Below the pieces are notes generated by a model, which was given only the letters and a program-made list of their open reading frames with translations, made no database searches and was not told where the DNA came from. Made by a program: the position numbers and the translations under genes. 64,000 bases of DNA from Stutzerimonas stutzeri (GTDB lineage: Bacteria; Pseudomonadota; Gammaproteobacteria; Pseudomonadales; Pseudomonadaceae). Below, in pieces: positions 38,162 through 48,045 of this stretch. The first letter of the stretch is position 1. The number at the start of each line of letters is the position of its first letter. The stretch is taken from positions 248,001-312,000 of the forward strand of contig NZ_JAMOHY010000002.1 in NCBI RefSeq assembly GCF_024448695.1. The letters run 5' to 3'.

Positions 38162-39232
38162 TCAGTTGGATGGCAAGCCATCGCCTGTGGTCACATCAAT
38201 GCCGCTGACAAGCGACTGATCGGTCGCAAACAGACGCTCCAGTCGACTGTGTAACTGCTCCGGCAGATTATGCCGAACATCTTCCGCCGCACGCCGGATG
38301 GCCGACTGAAAACCTTCCCTGCCAGCACTGCCATGACTTTTCACGACGATGCCCTGCAAGCCCAGAAAGCTCGCACCGTTGTATTGCGCCGGACTCATGT
38401 CGGCGCGCAGCTGACGCAACAGCGGCAGCGCAAGCGCGCCCAGCAGGCGCGAAAACAGCGAGCGCTGACACAATGCCTCGACACGCGAGGAAACCAGCTG
38501 CGCAAGTCCCTCCGTGGACTTGAGAAGAATATTGCCGACAAAACCATCACAGACGATGACGTCAGCCTCTCCCCGAAAGAGTCCATCACCCTCGATAAAA
38601 CCGCTGTAGTCGAGGTCAACCGCCTGCTGCAACAAAAGCGCGGCCGCCTTGACCTGCTGATTGCCCTTGATCGCCTCGGTTCCCACGTTCAGCAGTGCCA
38701 CCCGCGGCCGCTCAACCCCCAGACTCTGCGCCGCAACCGACCCCATCACGCCAAACTGATAGAGCTGCTCGGCACTGCAATCCACGTTGGCGCCCAGATC
38801 AAGCAACAGGCAGGAGCCGTCACGAGTCGGTATGGCGGTCGCCATGGCCGGGCGATCGATGCCCGGCAGCGTTTTCAGGACATGCCGAGCAAGCGCCATC
38901 AGAGCACCGGTATTGCCGGCACTGACGCAGGCCTGGGCCTGGCCGTCACGCACCAGCTCAAGCGCAACACGCATGGACGATCGAGGCTTGCCACGCAACG
39001 CCTGGGTCGGTCGCTCGTCCATCCCGATGACCTCATCAGCCTCGACAATTTTCAGACGTGCAGCATCCACCCGCCCATATCGGGAGACGATTTCTTCAAG
39101 GATGGAGGTTTGGCCGACAAGGACCAGGTGCAGCGAGGGCGCTTCAGCCAGACAGTCGAGACTGGCCGGAACAATGCAGTGAGGACCGAAGTCCCCACCC
39201 ATTGCATCGATCGCGATGATCGGAGCGGACAA
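38162..39232 (-). CDS. plsX: Phosphate acyltransferase PlsX
   Basis: PlsX makes acyl-phosphate from acyl-ACP, the first step of phospholipid synthesis with PlsY. The 356-residue protein starts [20 protein letters not shown], and has [32 protein letters not shown] and [20 protein letters not shown]. The start is a TTG at 39232, three bases after the rpmF stop, with a weak ribosome site; the next ATG would remove the conserved first strand, so TTG is preferred. Expression may depend on coupling to rpmF. Confidence 0.95.
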   Translation of the reverse strand: MSAPIIAIDAMGGDFGPHCIVPASLDCLAEAPSLHLVLVGQTSILEEIVSRYGRVDAARLKIVEADEVIGMDERPTQALRGKPRSSMRVALELVRDGQAQACVSAGNTGALMALARHVLKTLPGIDRPAMATAIPTRDGSCLLLDLGANVDCSAEQLYQFGVMGSVAAQSLGVERPRVALLNVGTEAIKGNQQVKAAALLLQQAVDLDYSGFIEGDGLFRGEADVIVCDGFVGNILLKSTEGLAQLVSSRVEALCQRSLFSRLLGALALPLLRQLRADMSPAQYNGASFLGLQGIVVKSHGSAGREGFQSAIRRAAEDVRHNLPEQLHSRLERLFATDQSLVSGIDVTTGDGLPSN

Positions 39233-39235
39233 GGT

Positions 39236-39418
39236 TTACTCGTCAGCGCCCTTGTCGATCACCTTGCGACCACGGTAGAAACCTTCCGGGGAAACGTGGT
39301 GACGCAGGTGAATTTCACCGGTGCTCTTTTCCACGGACAGGGCGTTCGGCACCAGGGCGTCATGGGAACGACGCATATCGCGGGCGGAACGGGATTTTTT
39401 GTTCTGCTGAACAGCCAT
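39236..39418 (-). CDS. rpmF: 50S ribosomal protein L32
   Basis: The 60-residue L32 with [20 protein letters not shown] and [18 protein letters not shown]. No zinc-binding Cys pair is present, as is normal for the pseudomonad L32. It lies between yceD and plsX, the conserved arrangement that ties ribosome and lipid synthesis. AGGAG lies nine bases before the ATG. Confidence 0.98.
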   Translation of the reverse strand: MAVQQNKKSRSARDMRRSHDALVPNALSVEKSTGEIHLRHHVSPEGFYRGRKVIDKGADE

Positions 39419-39430
39419 TGGGATCAACTC

Positions 39431-39958
39431 CTAAACGTTTGGGTCACGCTTTAACTGCGCCAGTACGCTGAACGGGTTGGACCGCGTTACCTCGTCCTCA
39501 CTCGGCTCGGACTCATCAGGCCCTGCCGGCGGCTGGCAAATTTCAAGGTCATGGAGTGGAACAATCGGAAGAGCGAGCAAAAGCTCCTCTTCAACCAGCG
39601 CCAGCAGATCCAGAGGATCCTCTCCCACTTCCAGCACGTCATAGCCCTTGGGCAGGTTCTGGCCGCTCGAACCTTCACTCACAACGGCATAATCGCATTC
39701 GCTGTGAATTGGCAGAACAACCGTCTCCAGACAACGCTGGCAAATCATTGTGACCTCAACGCTCAGTTCACTGTGGATGACCACGGTTCGCTGCTCGTCG
39801 CGCCCAAAGTCGAAACTGGCGCGCACCACACCCTTGTCGTCCTCTAGAGGATCGACAAGCCGCTTGAGCTCAGACAACTGCAGCTCGCCCTTGAGGGAGG
39901 CCGCTCGGTCAGCGAGCTTGCGCGGGTCAACGTGCGGGGGTATTGGTCCTTTCAACAT
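39431..39958 (-). CDS. YceD / DUF177 23S rRNA accumulation-type protein
   Basis: A 175-residue DUF177 (YceD) protein, a family tied to 23S rRNA accumulation and always beside rpmF. Motifs are PIPPHVDPRKLADRAASLKG at the start, VEVTMICQRCLETVVLPIHS with a CxxC pair, YDVLEVGEDPLDLLALVEEE and LLLALPIVPLH. The ATG matches family starts, yet the -10 box of its promoter is only nine bases upstream, so the mRNA has nearly no 5' leader and no ribosome site. It heads the rpmF-plsX-fabD-fabG operon. Confidence 0.92.
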   Translation of the reverse strand: MLKGPIPPHVDPRKLADRAASLKGELQLSELKRLVDPLEDDKGVVRASFDFGRDEQRTVVIHSELSVEVTMICQRCLETVVLPIHSECDYAVVSEGSSGQNLPKGYDVLEVGEDPLDLLALVEEELLLALPIVPLHDLEICQPPAGPDESEPSEDEVTRSNPFSVLAQLKRDPNV

Positions 39959-39967
39959 AAGCGCGGC

Positions 39968-39996
39968 ATTCTAGGGATGCGCCCTACGGCTGTCAA
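39968..39996 (-). promoter_or_regulatory. Near-consensus sigma-70 promoter of yceD-rpmF-plsX-fabDG
   Basis: On the minus strand TTGACA (39996-39991), exactly 17 bases, TAGAAT (39973-39968). The expected start, 5-9 bases further on, falls at 39959-39963, so the yceD ATG at 39958 would be at or within a few bases of the mRNA 5' end. Confidence 0.85.
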
Positions 39997-40061
39997 AGGA
40001 ATTCAGCTTCTGAGAGCAGCCCACCCGACGACAATCCAGCATCTATATATAAGGAACAAAC

Positions 40062-40640
40062 ATGCGCCGCCTGCTACTCGCTTCAAGCTCCCCCTATCGA
40101 CGCGAACTGCTTTCACGCCTGCGCCTGCCGTTCGACTGCTGCGCCCCGCATATCGACGAAACCGCTCATCCCGATGAAGCCCCGGAACAGCTAGTACGCC
40201 GGCTTTCGCGCGAAAAAGCCCAGGCGCTGTCCGACAGCCATCCTGATCATCTGATCATTGGCTCCGATCAGGTGGCCGTGCTTGGCGGCAGGATTATCGG
40301 CAAACCGTACACCTTCGAGCGCGCGAAAGAGCAGCTGCTGTCATGCAGCGGCAAGCGTCTGGACTTTCTGACCGGCCTGACGCTGCTGGATAGTCGCAAT
40401 GGAACCGAGCAGGTAGATTGCCTGCGCTTCAGCGTACATTTCCGCGAACTCGACGAGGGGCAGATCGAGCGCTATCTCAGGACCGAGCAACCCTTCGATT
40501 GCGCAGGCAGTTTCAAGGCAGAAGGCCTGGGTATCAGCCTGTTCCGCACCACCGAAGGAGAAGATGCCACCAGCCTGATCGGATTGCCGCTGATCCGACT
40601 GGTGGACATGCTCAACCATGCAGGAATCGAGGTCCCCTGA
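40062..40640 (+). CDS. Maf-type nucleotide pyrophosphatase (YceF subfamily)
   Basis: A 192-residue Maf/HAM1-fold house-cleaning pyrophosphatase. The N-terminal LLLASSSPYRRELLSRLRLP, HIDETAHPDEAPEQLVRRLS, IIGSDQVAVLGGRIIGKP and FDCAGSFKAEGLGISLF match the YceF branch, whose known substrate is 7-methyl-GTP. AAGGA lies six bases upstream. It is divergent from yceD and convergent with sppA, from which 13 bases separate it; no terminator is visible between them. Confidence 0.92.
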   Translation: MRRLLLASSSPYRRELLSRLRLPFDCCAPHIDETAHPDEAPEQLVRRLSREKAQALSDSHPDHLIIGSDQVAVLGGRIIGKPYTFERAKEQLLSCSGKRLDFLTGLTLLDSRNGTEQVDCLRFSVHFRELDEGQIERYLRTEQPFDCAGSFKAEGLGISLFRTTEGEDATSLIGLPLIRLVDMLNHAGIEVP

Positions 40641-40653
40641 TAAAAACCGCAAC

Positions 40654-41637
40654 TCAGCGCAGCGCCGGCCCCTGCAACCCCATCCACAGCGCCAGCTGCG
40701 CACCCACGCCGGCGCCGAGTTTTTTGGTGAAGCGGTCAAGTGGAGAATCCTTGACGGTGAAATCCACTATCACCTCTTCACCGACCACCTCCCTTGCCAC
40801 GTATCCGGTACTGCCAAGACCATCGATCAGCCCCAGCTCCAGTGCCTGCTCACCCGACCAGATCAGGCCGGAGAACAGCTCGGGATATGCCTCTACCTGC
40901 AGCCGGTCACCACGCCCCTGCTTGACGCTATCAATGAACTGACGATGGGTGGTCGCCAGCACACTCCCCCAGAATTCGGTTTCTTCCTGCTTCTGCGGCT
41001 GGAAGGGATCGAGAAACGCCTTGTGCTCGCCGGAGGTGTACACCCGCCGCTCGACACCCAACTTGTCCAGTGCCCCGACAAAACCGAAGGTTGCAGCCGT
41101 CACACCGATGGAGCCCACCAGGCTCGACTTGTCGGCATAGATTTCATCCGCAGCACTGGCGATGTAATAAGCGCCCGAAGCGCCTAGGTCGGTAATCACC
41201 GCATAGACCTTGATCGCCGGATACTCGCCTCGCAGTCGACGAATTTCATCGTATATATAGCCTGACTGCACTGGACTCCCACCAGGACTGTTGATGCGCA
41301 ACACCACGGCTCGGGTCCCCGAATCATCAAATGCCGCGCGCAACGCACCGACTATATTGTCGGCACTGGCCTGCTCTTCATCGGCGATCATCCCCCGCAC
41401 ATTGATTACGGCGGTATGGCGGCCGCCGTCCTTCTTGCCGTCACCCAACTGCAGCAGCGGCGAAAAAAGCGCCAGCGCCACGAACAGGTACAAAAAGGTC
41501 AAGGACTTGAAGAATATCCCCCAGCGCCTGGCCCTGCGCTGCTCCTGCACGCCTGCCAGCAGCGTCTTCTCCAGCAATTTCCAGCTATTACGCTCTTCCT
41601 TACTCCCCTCGACCGGGGCTTTCCATTCATCCGACAT
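40654..41637 (-). CDS. sppA: Signal peptide peptidase SppA (S49 family, short form)
   Basis: A 327-residue inner-membrane serine peptidase that degrades signal peptides left after export. One membrane helix lies at about residues 43-63; the periplasmic domain has INSPGGSPVQSG, the catalytic Ser154 in TDLGASGAYYIASAADEI and a Lys206 (SGEHKAFLDPF) 52 residues later, the same Ser-Lys spacing as the short Bacillus-type SppA. The start MSDEWKAP (41637) removes a long spurious extension. It overlaps the HAD phosphatase gene by 11 bases. Confidence 0.94.
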   Translation of the reverse strand: MSDEWKAPVEGSKEERNSWKLLEKTLLAGVQEQRRARRWGIFFKSLTFLYLFVALALFSPLLQLGDGKKDGGRHTAVINVRGMIADEEQASADNIVGALRAAFDDSGTRAVVLRINSPGGSPVQSGYIYDEIRRLRGEYPAIKVYAVITDLGASGAYYIASAADEIYADKSSLVGSIGVTAATFGFVGALDKLGVERRVYTSGEHKAFLDPFQPQKQEETEFWGSVLATTHRQFIDSVKQGRGDRLQVEAYPELFSGLIWSGEQALELGLIDGLGSTGYVAREVVGEEVIVDFTVKDSPLDRFTKKLGAGVGAQLALWMGLQGPALR

Positions 41638-42313
41638 ATATACCTGCCTCAGTCTTGCCTGCAGCGCGCAGCCACTGGCCGAGCTCCGAAAAGCCATTGA
41701 TCGCAAAACGTGGTGAACAGGCCTGCAAAACCTCGAAAGGCTGCGCACCGTAGCCGACCGCGACACTATCCACCCCGGCGCGCCTGGCCATTTTCAGATC
41801 GAACACCGAATCACCAATCATCAACGCCTGCTCGGGTCTTGCCCCGCAGTGCGCCAGAATCTCCTGAATCATCAAAGGATGAGGCTTGCTGGCTGTTTCA
41901 TCCGCGCAGCGCGTGACGTCGAAGAAATCCGTCAGCCCCTGACCCGCAAGCACCCGATCCAACCCCTGCCGCCCCTTGCCAGTCGCCACGGCGAGCCGAT
42001 ACCCCTGCTCGCGAAACTGCTGCAGACCTTCGACAACACCGGGATACAGCGCCGCAGGCTCGGCTTCGAGCGCCAGATAGTGCTCGATATAAGCATCCCT
42101 GAAAGCCGCCACCCTGAGTTCATCGCCCAGGTCCGGATACAGCGTGGCAATGGCCTCAGGCAAGGCAAGGCCAATGATGCCCTTGATGGCGAGCTCATCG
42201 AGCACAGGCAGATCACATACTTTGGCCGCCGCACAGACCGATTCGACGATGCGCCCGATAGAGTCCATCAGGGTTCCGTCCCAATCGAAAATCAGCAGAC
42301 TGTAATCACTCAC
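41627..42313 (-). CDS. HAD-IA family hydrolase (phosphoglycolate phosphatase-like)
   Basis: A 228-residue HAD phosphatase: the nucleophile motif [10 protein letters not shown] (residues 9-18), motif [12 protein letters not shown], motif III lysine in [12 protein letters not shown] and the metal-binding [15 protein letters not shown]. Substrates of this branch include phosphoglycolate and other small phosphates; the true one is not readable. It lies between rluC (8-base overlap) and sppA (11-base overlap), the conserved rluC-gph-sppA operon of pseudomonads. Confidence 0.92.
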   Translation of the reverse strand: MSDYSLLIFDWDGTLMDSIGRIVESVCAAAKVCDLPVLDELAIKGIIGLALPEAIATLYPDLGDELRVAAFRDAYIEHYLALEAEPAALYPGVVEGLQQFREQGYRLAVATGKGRQGLDRVLAGQGLTDFFDVTRCADETASKPHPLMIQEILAHCGARPEQALMIGDSVFDLKMARRAGVDSVAVGYGAQPFEVLQACSPRFAINGFSELGQWLRAAGKTEAGIYVG

Positions 42314-43259
42314 CCAGACGCTCCAGCGTGCGCGACCAGAGTTCGTCGACCGGCGCTTCCAGGCTCAGCTCACCCCCTTCGGGCAAAGGCACCCGCAATG
42401 CATAGGCATGCAGGAACAGACGTTTGCCGCCCAACTCACGAATCAACCCGGAAAACTCCTCATCGCCATATTTACTGTCACCGGCAATGGCATGCCCGGC
42501 ATGGCGTGCATGCACGCGGATCTGATGGGTACGCCCGGTAATGGGCTTGGCCTCAACCAACGTGGCAAAATCGCCGAAACGACGCAGCACACGGAACAGC
42601 GTCAGCGCCTCCTTGCCCTCATCCGTCACCTCAACCATGCGCTCACCGGAACGCAAGGTGTTTTTCAGCAAGGGCGCATTGACCTGTTTCGTGCCCGTCT
42701 CCCAGCGACCGCGCACCAGCGCCATATAACGCTTGTCAACACCGTCGCCACGCAGTGCCTGATGCAGGTGACGGAGCATGCTGCGCTTCTTAGCAATCAT
42801 CAGCAGACCCGACGTATCGCGATCCAGGCGATGCACCAGCTCCAACTCCTTGGCATCCGGGCGCAGCTGGCGCAGCGCCTCAATGACCCCAAAACTGAGT
42901 CCGCTACCGCCATGCACGGCAATGCCGGCCGGCTTGTTGAGCACGATCAGCGCCTTGTCTTCATAAACAATGGCAGCCTCCAGGCGATCGAGCAGCCCTT
43001 GAGCAAGCGGCACGATCTCGTCGCGCTCAGCCAGCCGCAAAGGCGGCACACGCACCATGTCGCCAGCCTGAAGTTTGTATTCGGGCTTTATCCGACCTTT
43101 ATTGACCCGCACCTCACCCTTGCGCAGGATGCGGTAGATCAACGTCTTGGGCACGCCCTTGAGCTGGGTTCGAAGAAAGTTATCGATGCGCTGGCCGGCA
43201 AGTTCCGGCGAGACCTCAAGCATTTGCACGCCTGTGGTCTGGAGAGGTGTATTGGTCAT
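42306..43259 (-). CDS. rluC: 23S rRNA pseudouridine(955/2504/2580) synthase RluC
   Basis: RluC modifies three uridines of 23S rRNA. The 317-residue protein has an N-terminal S4 RNA-binding domain ([36 protein letters not shown]) and the catalytic domain with Asp146 in [16 protein letters not shown], plus [20 protein letters not shown] and GDSKYGD. The ATG at 43259 is chosen from homology; no clear ribosome site precedes it. It is divergent from rne, sharing an upstream region, as in many gamma-proteobacteria. Confidence 0.96.
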   Translation of the reverse strand: MTNTPLQTTGVQMLEVSPELAGQRIDNFLRTQLKGVPKTLIYRILRKGEVRVNKGRIKPEYKLQAGDMVRVPPLRLAERDEIVPLAQGLLDRLEAAIVYEDKALIVLNKPAGIAVHGGSGLSFGVIEALRQLRPDAKELELVHRLDRDTSGLLMIAKKRSMLRHLHQALRGDGVDKRYMALVRGRWETGTKQVNAPLLKNTLRSGERMVEVTDEGKEALTLFRVLRRFGDFATLVEAKPITGRTHQIRVHARHAGHAIAGDSKYGDEEFSGLIRELGGKRLFLHAYALRVPLPEGGELSLEAPVDELWSRTLERLGE

Positions 43260-43286
43260 TGGCAAATGGTATCAATTTTCATGCAA

Positions 43287-43315
43287 TTGAAGCACTTAAA
43301 CATTGCTGTTATAGT
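43287..43315 (+). promoter_or_regulatory. Sigma-70 promoter of rne
   Basis: TTGAAG (43287-43292), 17 bases, TATAGT (43310-43315). Transcription should start near 43322, leaving a ~490-base leader before the rne ATG. Confidence 0.75.
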
Positions 43316-43321
43316 CCCGTG

Positions 43322-43814
43322 GCCGCCAAAAGCGGCCAGGTCTGAGGAAGCATGAAATAGCCATCCCTGACCGGAAACGTGTTCGAGGACGTGAGGCCGT
43401 CCGACGTACCCTCTCTCAAGTAGCGACGAGGTTGCGAAACAAGCCTTGAAGACATGATGCGTGCCCCCTCTTTTGGGCAATCGCGATAATCGAAAACCCG
43501 CTCTCTGGATTCTGCGAGCGGCACCCGATTTTCAACGTATGCGTGTTGGGTCGAGATGCACAGCATCGGATTGCGTAGCAAAGGCTTACACAGACGTTTC
43601 ATTCCGTCCGCTACCGATGCCTGATTCCTCCTCCCGAACCATTGCTGCTGTTTCGACAGCAAGCAGGAGACGTCGTCGCGACGCCGGCCCAACTGGCCTC
43701 ACATCGCTGGACACTGGAGTGCCTTACAACCATTCCTGACGCACCTGACACCGACCGCGAGAGTCGTGTGTGCCGAACGCCGTTTCCGGATGCCACGGAA
43801 ACCGACGGTACTAC
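43322..43814 (+). promoter_or_regulatory. Long structured 5' leader of rne
   Basis: This ~490-base region has no convincing gene but several hairpins: CCGCTC/GAGCGG (43498-43521), TGCTGT-TTCG-ACAGCA with a stable UUCG-type tetraloop (43646-43661), CGTCG-TCG-CGACG (43671-43683) and GTTTCCG/CGGAAAC just before the start codon. In E. coli the rne leader lets RNase E control its own mRNA. A similar feedback role is inferred here from length and structure, not from sequence identity. Confidence 0.65.
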
Positions 43815-46800
43815 ATGAAAAGAATGCTGATTAACGCAACCCAGCCTGAAGAGTTGCGCGTTGCACTGGTCGATGGCCAGAGACTGTTCGACCTGGATAT
43901 CGAATCCGGCGCTCGCGAGCAGAAGAAAGCCAACATCTACAAAGGCAAGATCACCCGCGTCGAAGCCAGCCTCGAAGCCGCTTTTGTCGACTTTGGCGCT
44001 GACCGCCACGGCTTCCTGCCTCTCAAGGAAATCTCCCGCGAATATTTCTCCAAGGCTCCCGAAGGCCGCGTCAACATCAAGGACGTCCTGAAGGAAGGCC
44101 AGGAAGTCATCGTTCAGGTCGAAAAGGAAGAGCGCGGCAACAAGGGCGCCGCCCTGACCACCTTCATCAGCCTGGCTGGCCGCTACCTTGTACTGATGCC
44201 TAACAATCCGAGGGCGGGCGGCATTTCGCGCCGCATCGAAGGCGAGGAACGCAACGAGCTGCGCGAAGCCCTGAACGGCATCGACGTCCCGGCCGACATG
44301 GGTCTGATCGTGCGCACTGCCGGCCTCGGTCGCTCCAGCGAAGAGCTGCAGTGGGACCTCGATTACCTGGTGCAACTCTGGAGCGCCGTCAAGGAAGCCT
44401 CCCAGGACCGCCCTGCTCCATTCCTGATCTATCAGGAATCCAACGTCATCATCCGCGCCATCCGCGACTACCTGCGCCAGGACATCGGCGAAGTACTGAT
44501 CGACAGCATCGATGCCCAGGAAGAAGCCCTGAGCTTCATCCAGCAGGTGATGCCGCAGTACGCCAGCAAGATCAAGCTGTATGAAGACAGCGTGCCGCTG
44601 TTCAATCGCTTCCAGATCGAAAGCCAGATCGAAACCGCCTTCCAGCGTGAAGTGAAACTGCCGTCCGGCGGCTCCATCGTTATCGATCCGACCGAAGCAC
44701 TGGTGTCCATCGACATCAACTCGGCGCGCGCCACCAAGGGCGGCGATATCGAGGAAACCGCGCTACAGACCAACCTGGAAGCGGCTGAAGAAATCGCCCG
44801 CCAGCTGCGCCTGCGCGATATCGGCGGGCTGATCGTCATCGACTTCATCGACATGACCCCGGCGAAGAACCAGCGCGCCGTGGAAGAAAAGGTCCGCGAA
44901 GCCCTGGAAGCCGACCGTGCCCGCATCCAGGTTGGTCGCATTTCGCGCTTTGGTCTGCTGGAAATGTCTCGCCAGCGCCTGCGTCCGTCGCTGGGCGAAA
45001 CCAGTGGCATCGTCTGCCCGCGCTGCAAGGGACAAGGCATCATTCGTGACGTCGAGTCGCTGTCGCTGGCCATCCTGCGCCTGATCGAGGAAGAAGCACT
45101 GAAGGACCGCACCGCAGAGATTCGCGCACGCGTACCCTTCCAGGTGGCGGCTTTCCTGCTCAATGAAAAACGCAATGCCATCACCAAGATCGAACTGCGC
45201 ACCCGCGCGCGCATCTTCATTCTGCCGGACGACCACCTGGAAACGCCGCACTTCGAAGTGCAGCGCCTACGCGACGACAGCCCGGAAATCATGGTCGGTC
45301 AGGCCAGCTACGAGATGAGCCCGACAGAAGTCGAAGAAGCACAGCCAGTCAGCTCGACCCGCACCCTGGTGCGCCAGGAAGCAGCGGTCAAGACCGCGCC
45401 ACAGCGCACGGCTCCAGCCCCCGCAGCCGCCACCCCTTCGCCTGCCGCCGCCCCGGCACCTGCCGCTCCCGCTGCACAGGAACCAAGCCTGTTCAAGGGA
45501 CTGGTCAAATCCCTGGTCGGCCTTTTTGCCGGCAAGCAGGAAGAACCCGTTGTCGAGGTCGAGAAAAAGCCGGCATCCGGCAATCGCCCACAGCGCAATG
45601 ATGAGCGTCGCACCGGTCGCCAGCAGAATCGTCGCCGTGACTCTCGCAGCAGCCGTGACGAAGAGCGCAAGCCTCGGGAAGAGCGCGCACCACGTGAAGA
45701 TCGCCAACCCCGTGAAGAGCGCCAGCCGCGACCACCACGCGAAGAGCGCAAACCACGTGAGCCGCGCGAATCGGTAGAAACCAGCGAAAGCACTTCGCAG
45801 CCGCAAGCGCAACCACGTCGCGAACGCACACCACGCGAGGACCGCCAGCCGCGTGAAGAGCGCAAGCGCGAGCTGCGCGCACCGATTGACGAAAACGATC
45901 AGTCCGCCACGACCGTGAGCGAAGACATCACCGAGCGCAAGCCGCGCGCACCTCGTGAGGAGCGCAAACCGCGCACGGAACAGGCTCCTCTTGAGGAAGC
46001 CGTGCTGCAGGACGAAGAAACCCAGGAAGGCGCTACGGACGAGCAGGACTCGACCGAGAGCAGTGATCGTCCTCGCCGTCGCTCTCGTGGTCAGCGTCGC
46101 CGTAGCAACCGCCGCGATCGCCAGCGCGATGCCAATGGCAACGAAATCGACAGCGAAAGCGAGGTCGAAACAGGCGAAGTCAGCGAAAGCAATGCCCCGG
46201 TAAAATCCGAGCAGGTAGCCATCGCTGCAACCGCCGCAGCCCTCGTGGCCAACTCCGCCGAGACCGAGCCTGCACCGTCAGTAACTGCGATCGAAGCTGA
46301 AACAGCAGCACAGGAAGCACCCGTTACGCCTGTAGAAGTTGAACAGGCCAAACCGGAAGTGGCGACCGAAGCGCCGGCCAACGTAGTTGCAGAAGCAGAA
46401 CAGGTCGAAGCTGAACCTTCTGCACCAGAGCCGATCGAAAGCACGCCCGTCCCCGCTGCCGAAGAGCCCGTAGCAGTTGTCGCCGAACCGGCTCCGATCG
46501 TTGAAGCTCAGCCTGCTGCTCCGGCACCGGTCCTTACGCCTTCGGGCCGCGCGCCCAACGACCCGCGTGAAGTGCGTCGTCGCCGTCGCGAGGAAGAGCG
46601 CCTGGCCAAGGAAGCCGCCGAGAGAGCTGCCGCCGAAGCACAGACCGCCGCTGAACAACCTCTGGCCAGCCCGGAAGTCGTTGCCGCCGAGCCTGTCGCT
46701 GAGCAAGCACCCACCGAAAAGCCTCTGGAAGCTTCGAGCAACCGCATGGAAGACGCCGCCGAGGAAGCGACTGAGCAACCAGCTGTCGACGCCGTGGTGC

Positions 46801-46865
46801 CGGCCCCTACAGGCGAAGAGAGAAAAGACAGCGAGTCTGAAAGCGATGAAAATCGCCAACGCTGA
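43815..46865 (+). CDS. rne: Ribonuclease E
   Basis: The main endoribonuclease and scaffold of the RNA degradosome. The 1016-residue protein has the N-terminal S1 domain ([20 protein letters not shown]), the 5'-sensor and DNase I-like catalytic region ([32 protein letters not shown]), the Zn-link Cys401 and Cys404 (CPRCKGQG), then an unstructured C-terminal half. This half includes an amphipathic patch ([16 protein letters not shown], about residues 560-575, likely membrane-binding), an Arg-rich repeat region (PREERKPRE-type units, about residues 615-730) and a long Ala/Glu/Pro tail. The ATG is set by homology; the apparent ORF runs 15 codons further upstream. Confidence 0.98.
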   Translation: MKRMLINATQPEELRVALVDGQRLFDLDIESGAREQKKANIYKGKITRVEASLEAAFVDFGADRHGFLPLKEISREYFSKAPEGRVNIKDVLKEGQEVIVQVEKEERGNKGAALTTFISLAGRYLVLMPNNPRAGGISRRIEGEERNELREALNGIDVPADMGLIVRTAGLGRSSEELQWDLDYLVQLWSAVKEASQDRPAPFLIYQESNVIIRAIRDYLRQDIGEVLIDSIDAQEEALSFIQQVMPQYASKIKLYEDSVPLFNRFQIESQIETAFQREVKLPSGGSIVIDPTEALVSIDINSARATKGGDIEETALQTNLEAAEEIARQLRLRDIGGLIVIDFIDMTPAKNQRAVEEKVREALEADRARIQVGRISRFGLLEMSRQRLRPSLGETSGIVCPRCKGQGIIRDVESLSLAILRLIEEEALKDRTAEIRARVPFQVAAFLLNEKRNAITKIELRTRARIFILPDDHLETPHFEVQRLRDDSPEIMVGQASYEMSPTEVEEAQPVSSTRTLVRQEAAVKTAPQRTAPAPAAATPSPAAAPAPAAPAAQEPSLFKGLVKSLVGLFAGKQEEPVVEVEKKPASGNRPQRNDERRTGRQQNRRRDSRSSRDEERKPREERAPREDRQPREERQPRPPREERKPREPRESVETSESTSQPQAQPRRERTPREDRQPREERKRELRAPIDENDQSATTVSEDITERKPRAPREERKPRTEQAPLEEAVLQDEETQEGATDEQDSTESSDRPRRRSRGQRRRSNRRDRQRDANGNEIDSESEVETGEVSESNAPVKSEQVAIAATAAALVANSAETEPAPSVTAIEAETAAQEAPVTPVEVEQAKPEVATEAPANVVAEAEQVEAEPSAPEPIESTPVPAAEEPVAVVAEPAPIVEAQPAAPAPVLTPSGRAPNDPREVRRRRREEERLAKEAAERAAAEAQTAAEQPLASPEVVAAEPVAEQAPTEKPLEASSNRMEDAAEEATEQPAVDAVVPAPTGEERKDSESESDENRQR
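45655..45990 (+). repeat. In-frame arginine-rich repeats within rne
   Basis: Imperfect repeats coding for units like [16 protein letters not shown] and REERAPRE recur about ten times. They form the arginine-rich RNA-binding part of the RNase E tail. Such repeats vary in copy number between strains. Confidence 0.8.
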
Positions 46866-46880
46866 TACATCGCGCTGACA

Positions 46881-46937
46881 GGGATGCCCCGGCATCCCGA
46901 ACAAAACAAACCCCGCCTTAGTGCGGGGTTTTGTTTT
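46881..46937 (+). terminator. Terminator region of rne (bidirectional with murB)
   Basis: A first hairpin GGGATGCC/GGCATCCC (46881-46898) is followed by a strong stem AAACCCCGC-CTTAGT-GCGGGGTTT (46908-46931) and TTGTTTTT. The A/T flanks on both sides let it serve the convergent murB transcript as well. Confidence 0.9.
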
Positions 46938-47019
46938 TGAGCGCCAGGCAGGCTGCGATGTTCAAATAGCAAGACAGCTCGAAGGTTCCGCTCGGGCTTT
47001 ACAGGCTTGCGCCGCTCGA

Positions 47020-48045
47020 TCAGCCTTCGATGACGTTCGGCTCGATTTCCAGAACCACCCCGAAGCGTAAGTTGATATCCGTCTGGATACGCCGCGCCAA
47101 TGCCAGGATCTGCTTACCACTGGCCTGGCCATGGTTGACCAGCACCAGAGCCTGCAGGCCATGCACGCCGGCATCACCTTCGCGAAAGCCTTTCCAGCCG
47201 GCCTGCTCAATCAACCAACCGGCGGCAAGCTTGACTTGCCCATTGGCTTGGGGAAAAGCCACCAGATTTGGATGGCACCTGCGCAACTCATCGGCCAGCG
47301 ACTGTGGCACCAGTGGATTCTTGAAAAAACTGCCGGCATTGCCCAGCACCTGTGGATCAGGCAGCTTTTCACGGCGAATGGCACAGACTGCATCGCTGAC
47401 ATCGCGCGGGGTCGGGTGTTCTACGCCTGCCTGTAGCAACCTTTGCCGCAGGGGGCCGTATTCCAGTTGTAAACGCGGAGCCCGTCGCAATGCGAAACGC
47501 ACCCGCAGAATGATGAAGCGCCCCGCTTTCTGCTTGAACAGGCTGTCGCGGTAACCGAAGGCACAAGCCGCTGCATCGAATTCGCACAACTCGCCCGTAG
47601 TGTGATCGAGCGCGGTCAGCCCGGCGAATACATCGCTTATTTCCACACCATAGGCGCCAACGTTCTGAATCGGTGCCGCACCTACGGTGCCAGGGATCAG
47701 GCTCAGATTCTCCAGACCGGCAAGACCCAGCTCAAGGCTATGCAGCACAAATGAATGCCAAGGCTCGCCCGCCTCCGCTTCCAGTACTACGTGATCACCC
47801 TCTTCGGAAAGTACGCGAATACCGCGACTGACCAGCCGCACCACCAGTGCCTCTACATCTGAGGTAAAGAGCAGATTGCTGCCGCCGCCAAGCACGCGCA
47901 GGGGCAACCCCAGGCGCTGCGCCGCAGCCAGCGCCTCGCGCACCTCCTGATCGTCATGCGCCTGGGCGAAGTAGCGCGCCCGCGCTTCCACGGCAAAGGT
48001 GTTGAATGGCTTGAGGGAAAAATCTTTTTCGATGATCAGGCTCAC
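47020..48045 (-). CDS. murB: UDP-N-acetylenolpyruvoylglucosamine reductase
   Basis: MurB, a type I FAD enzyme, makes UDP-MurNAc for peptidoglycan. The 341-residue protein has FNTFAVEARARYFAQAHDDQ, the FAD motif RVLGGGSNLLF, LIPGTVGAAPIQNVGAYGVE, the tyrosine loop ACAFGYRDSLFK and the catalytic serine in LGNAGSFFKNPLV. It overlaps the phosphatase gene upstream by four bases and ends the comEC-side operon series before the rne terminator. Confidence 0.98.
   Translation of the reverse strand: MSLIIEKDFSLKPFNTFAVEARARYFAQAHDDQEVREALAAAQRLGLPLRVLGGGSNLLFTSDVEALVVRLVSRGIRVLSEEGDHVVLEAEAGEPWHSFVLHSLELGLAGLENLSLIPGTVGAAPIQNVGAYGVEISDVFAGLTALDHTTGELCEFDAAACAFGYRDSLFKQKAGRFIILRVRFALRRAPRLQLEYGPLRQRLLQAGVEHPTPRDVSDAVCAIRREKLPDPQVLGNAGSFFKNPLVPQSLADELRRCHPNLVAFPQANGQVKLAAGWLIEQAGWKGFREGDAGVHGLQALVLVNHGQASGKQILALARRIQTDINLRFGVVLEIEPNVIEG

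Noticed and set aside
43461-43739. Possible 92-residue upstream ORF in the rne leader
   Set aside because: No ribosome site and no family resemblance; the region is better explained by RNA structure, although a regulatory uORF cannot be wholly excluded.
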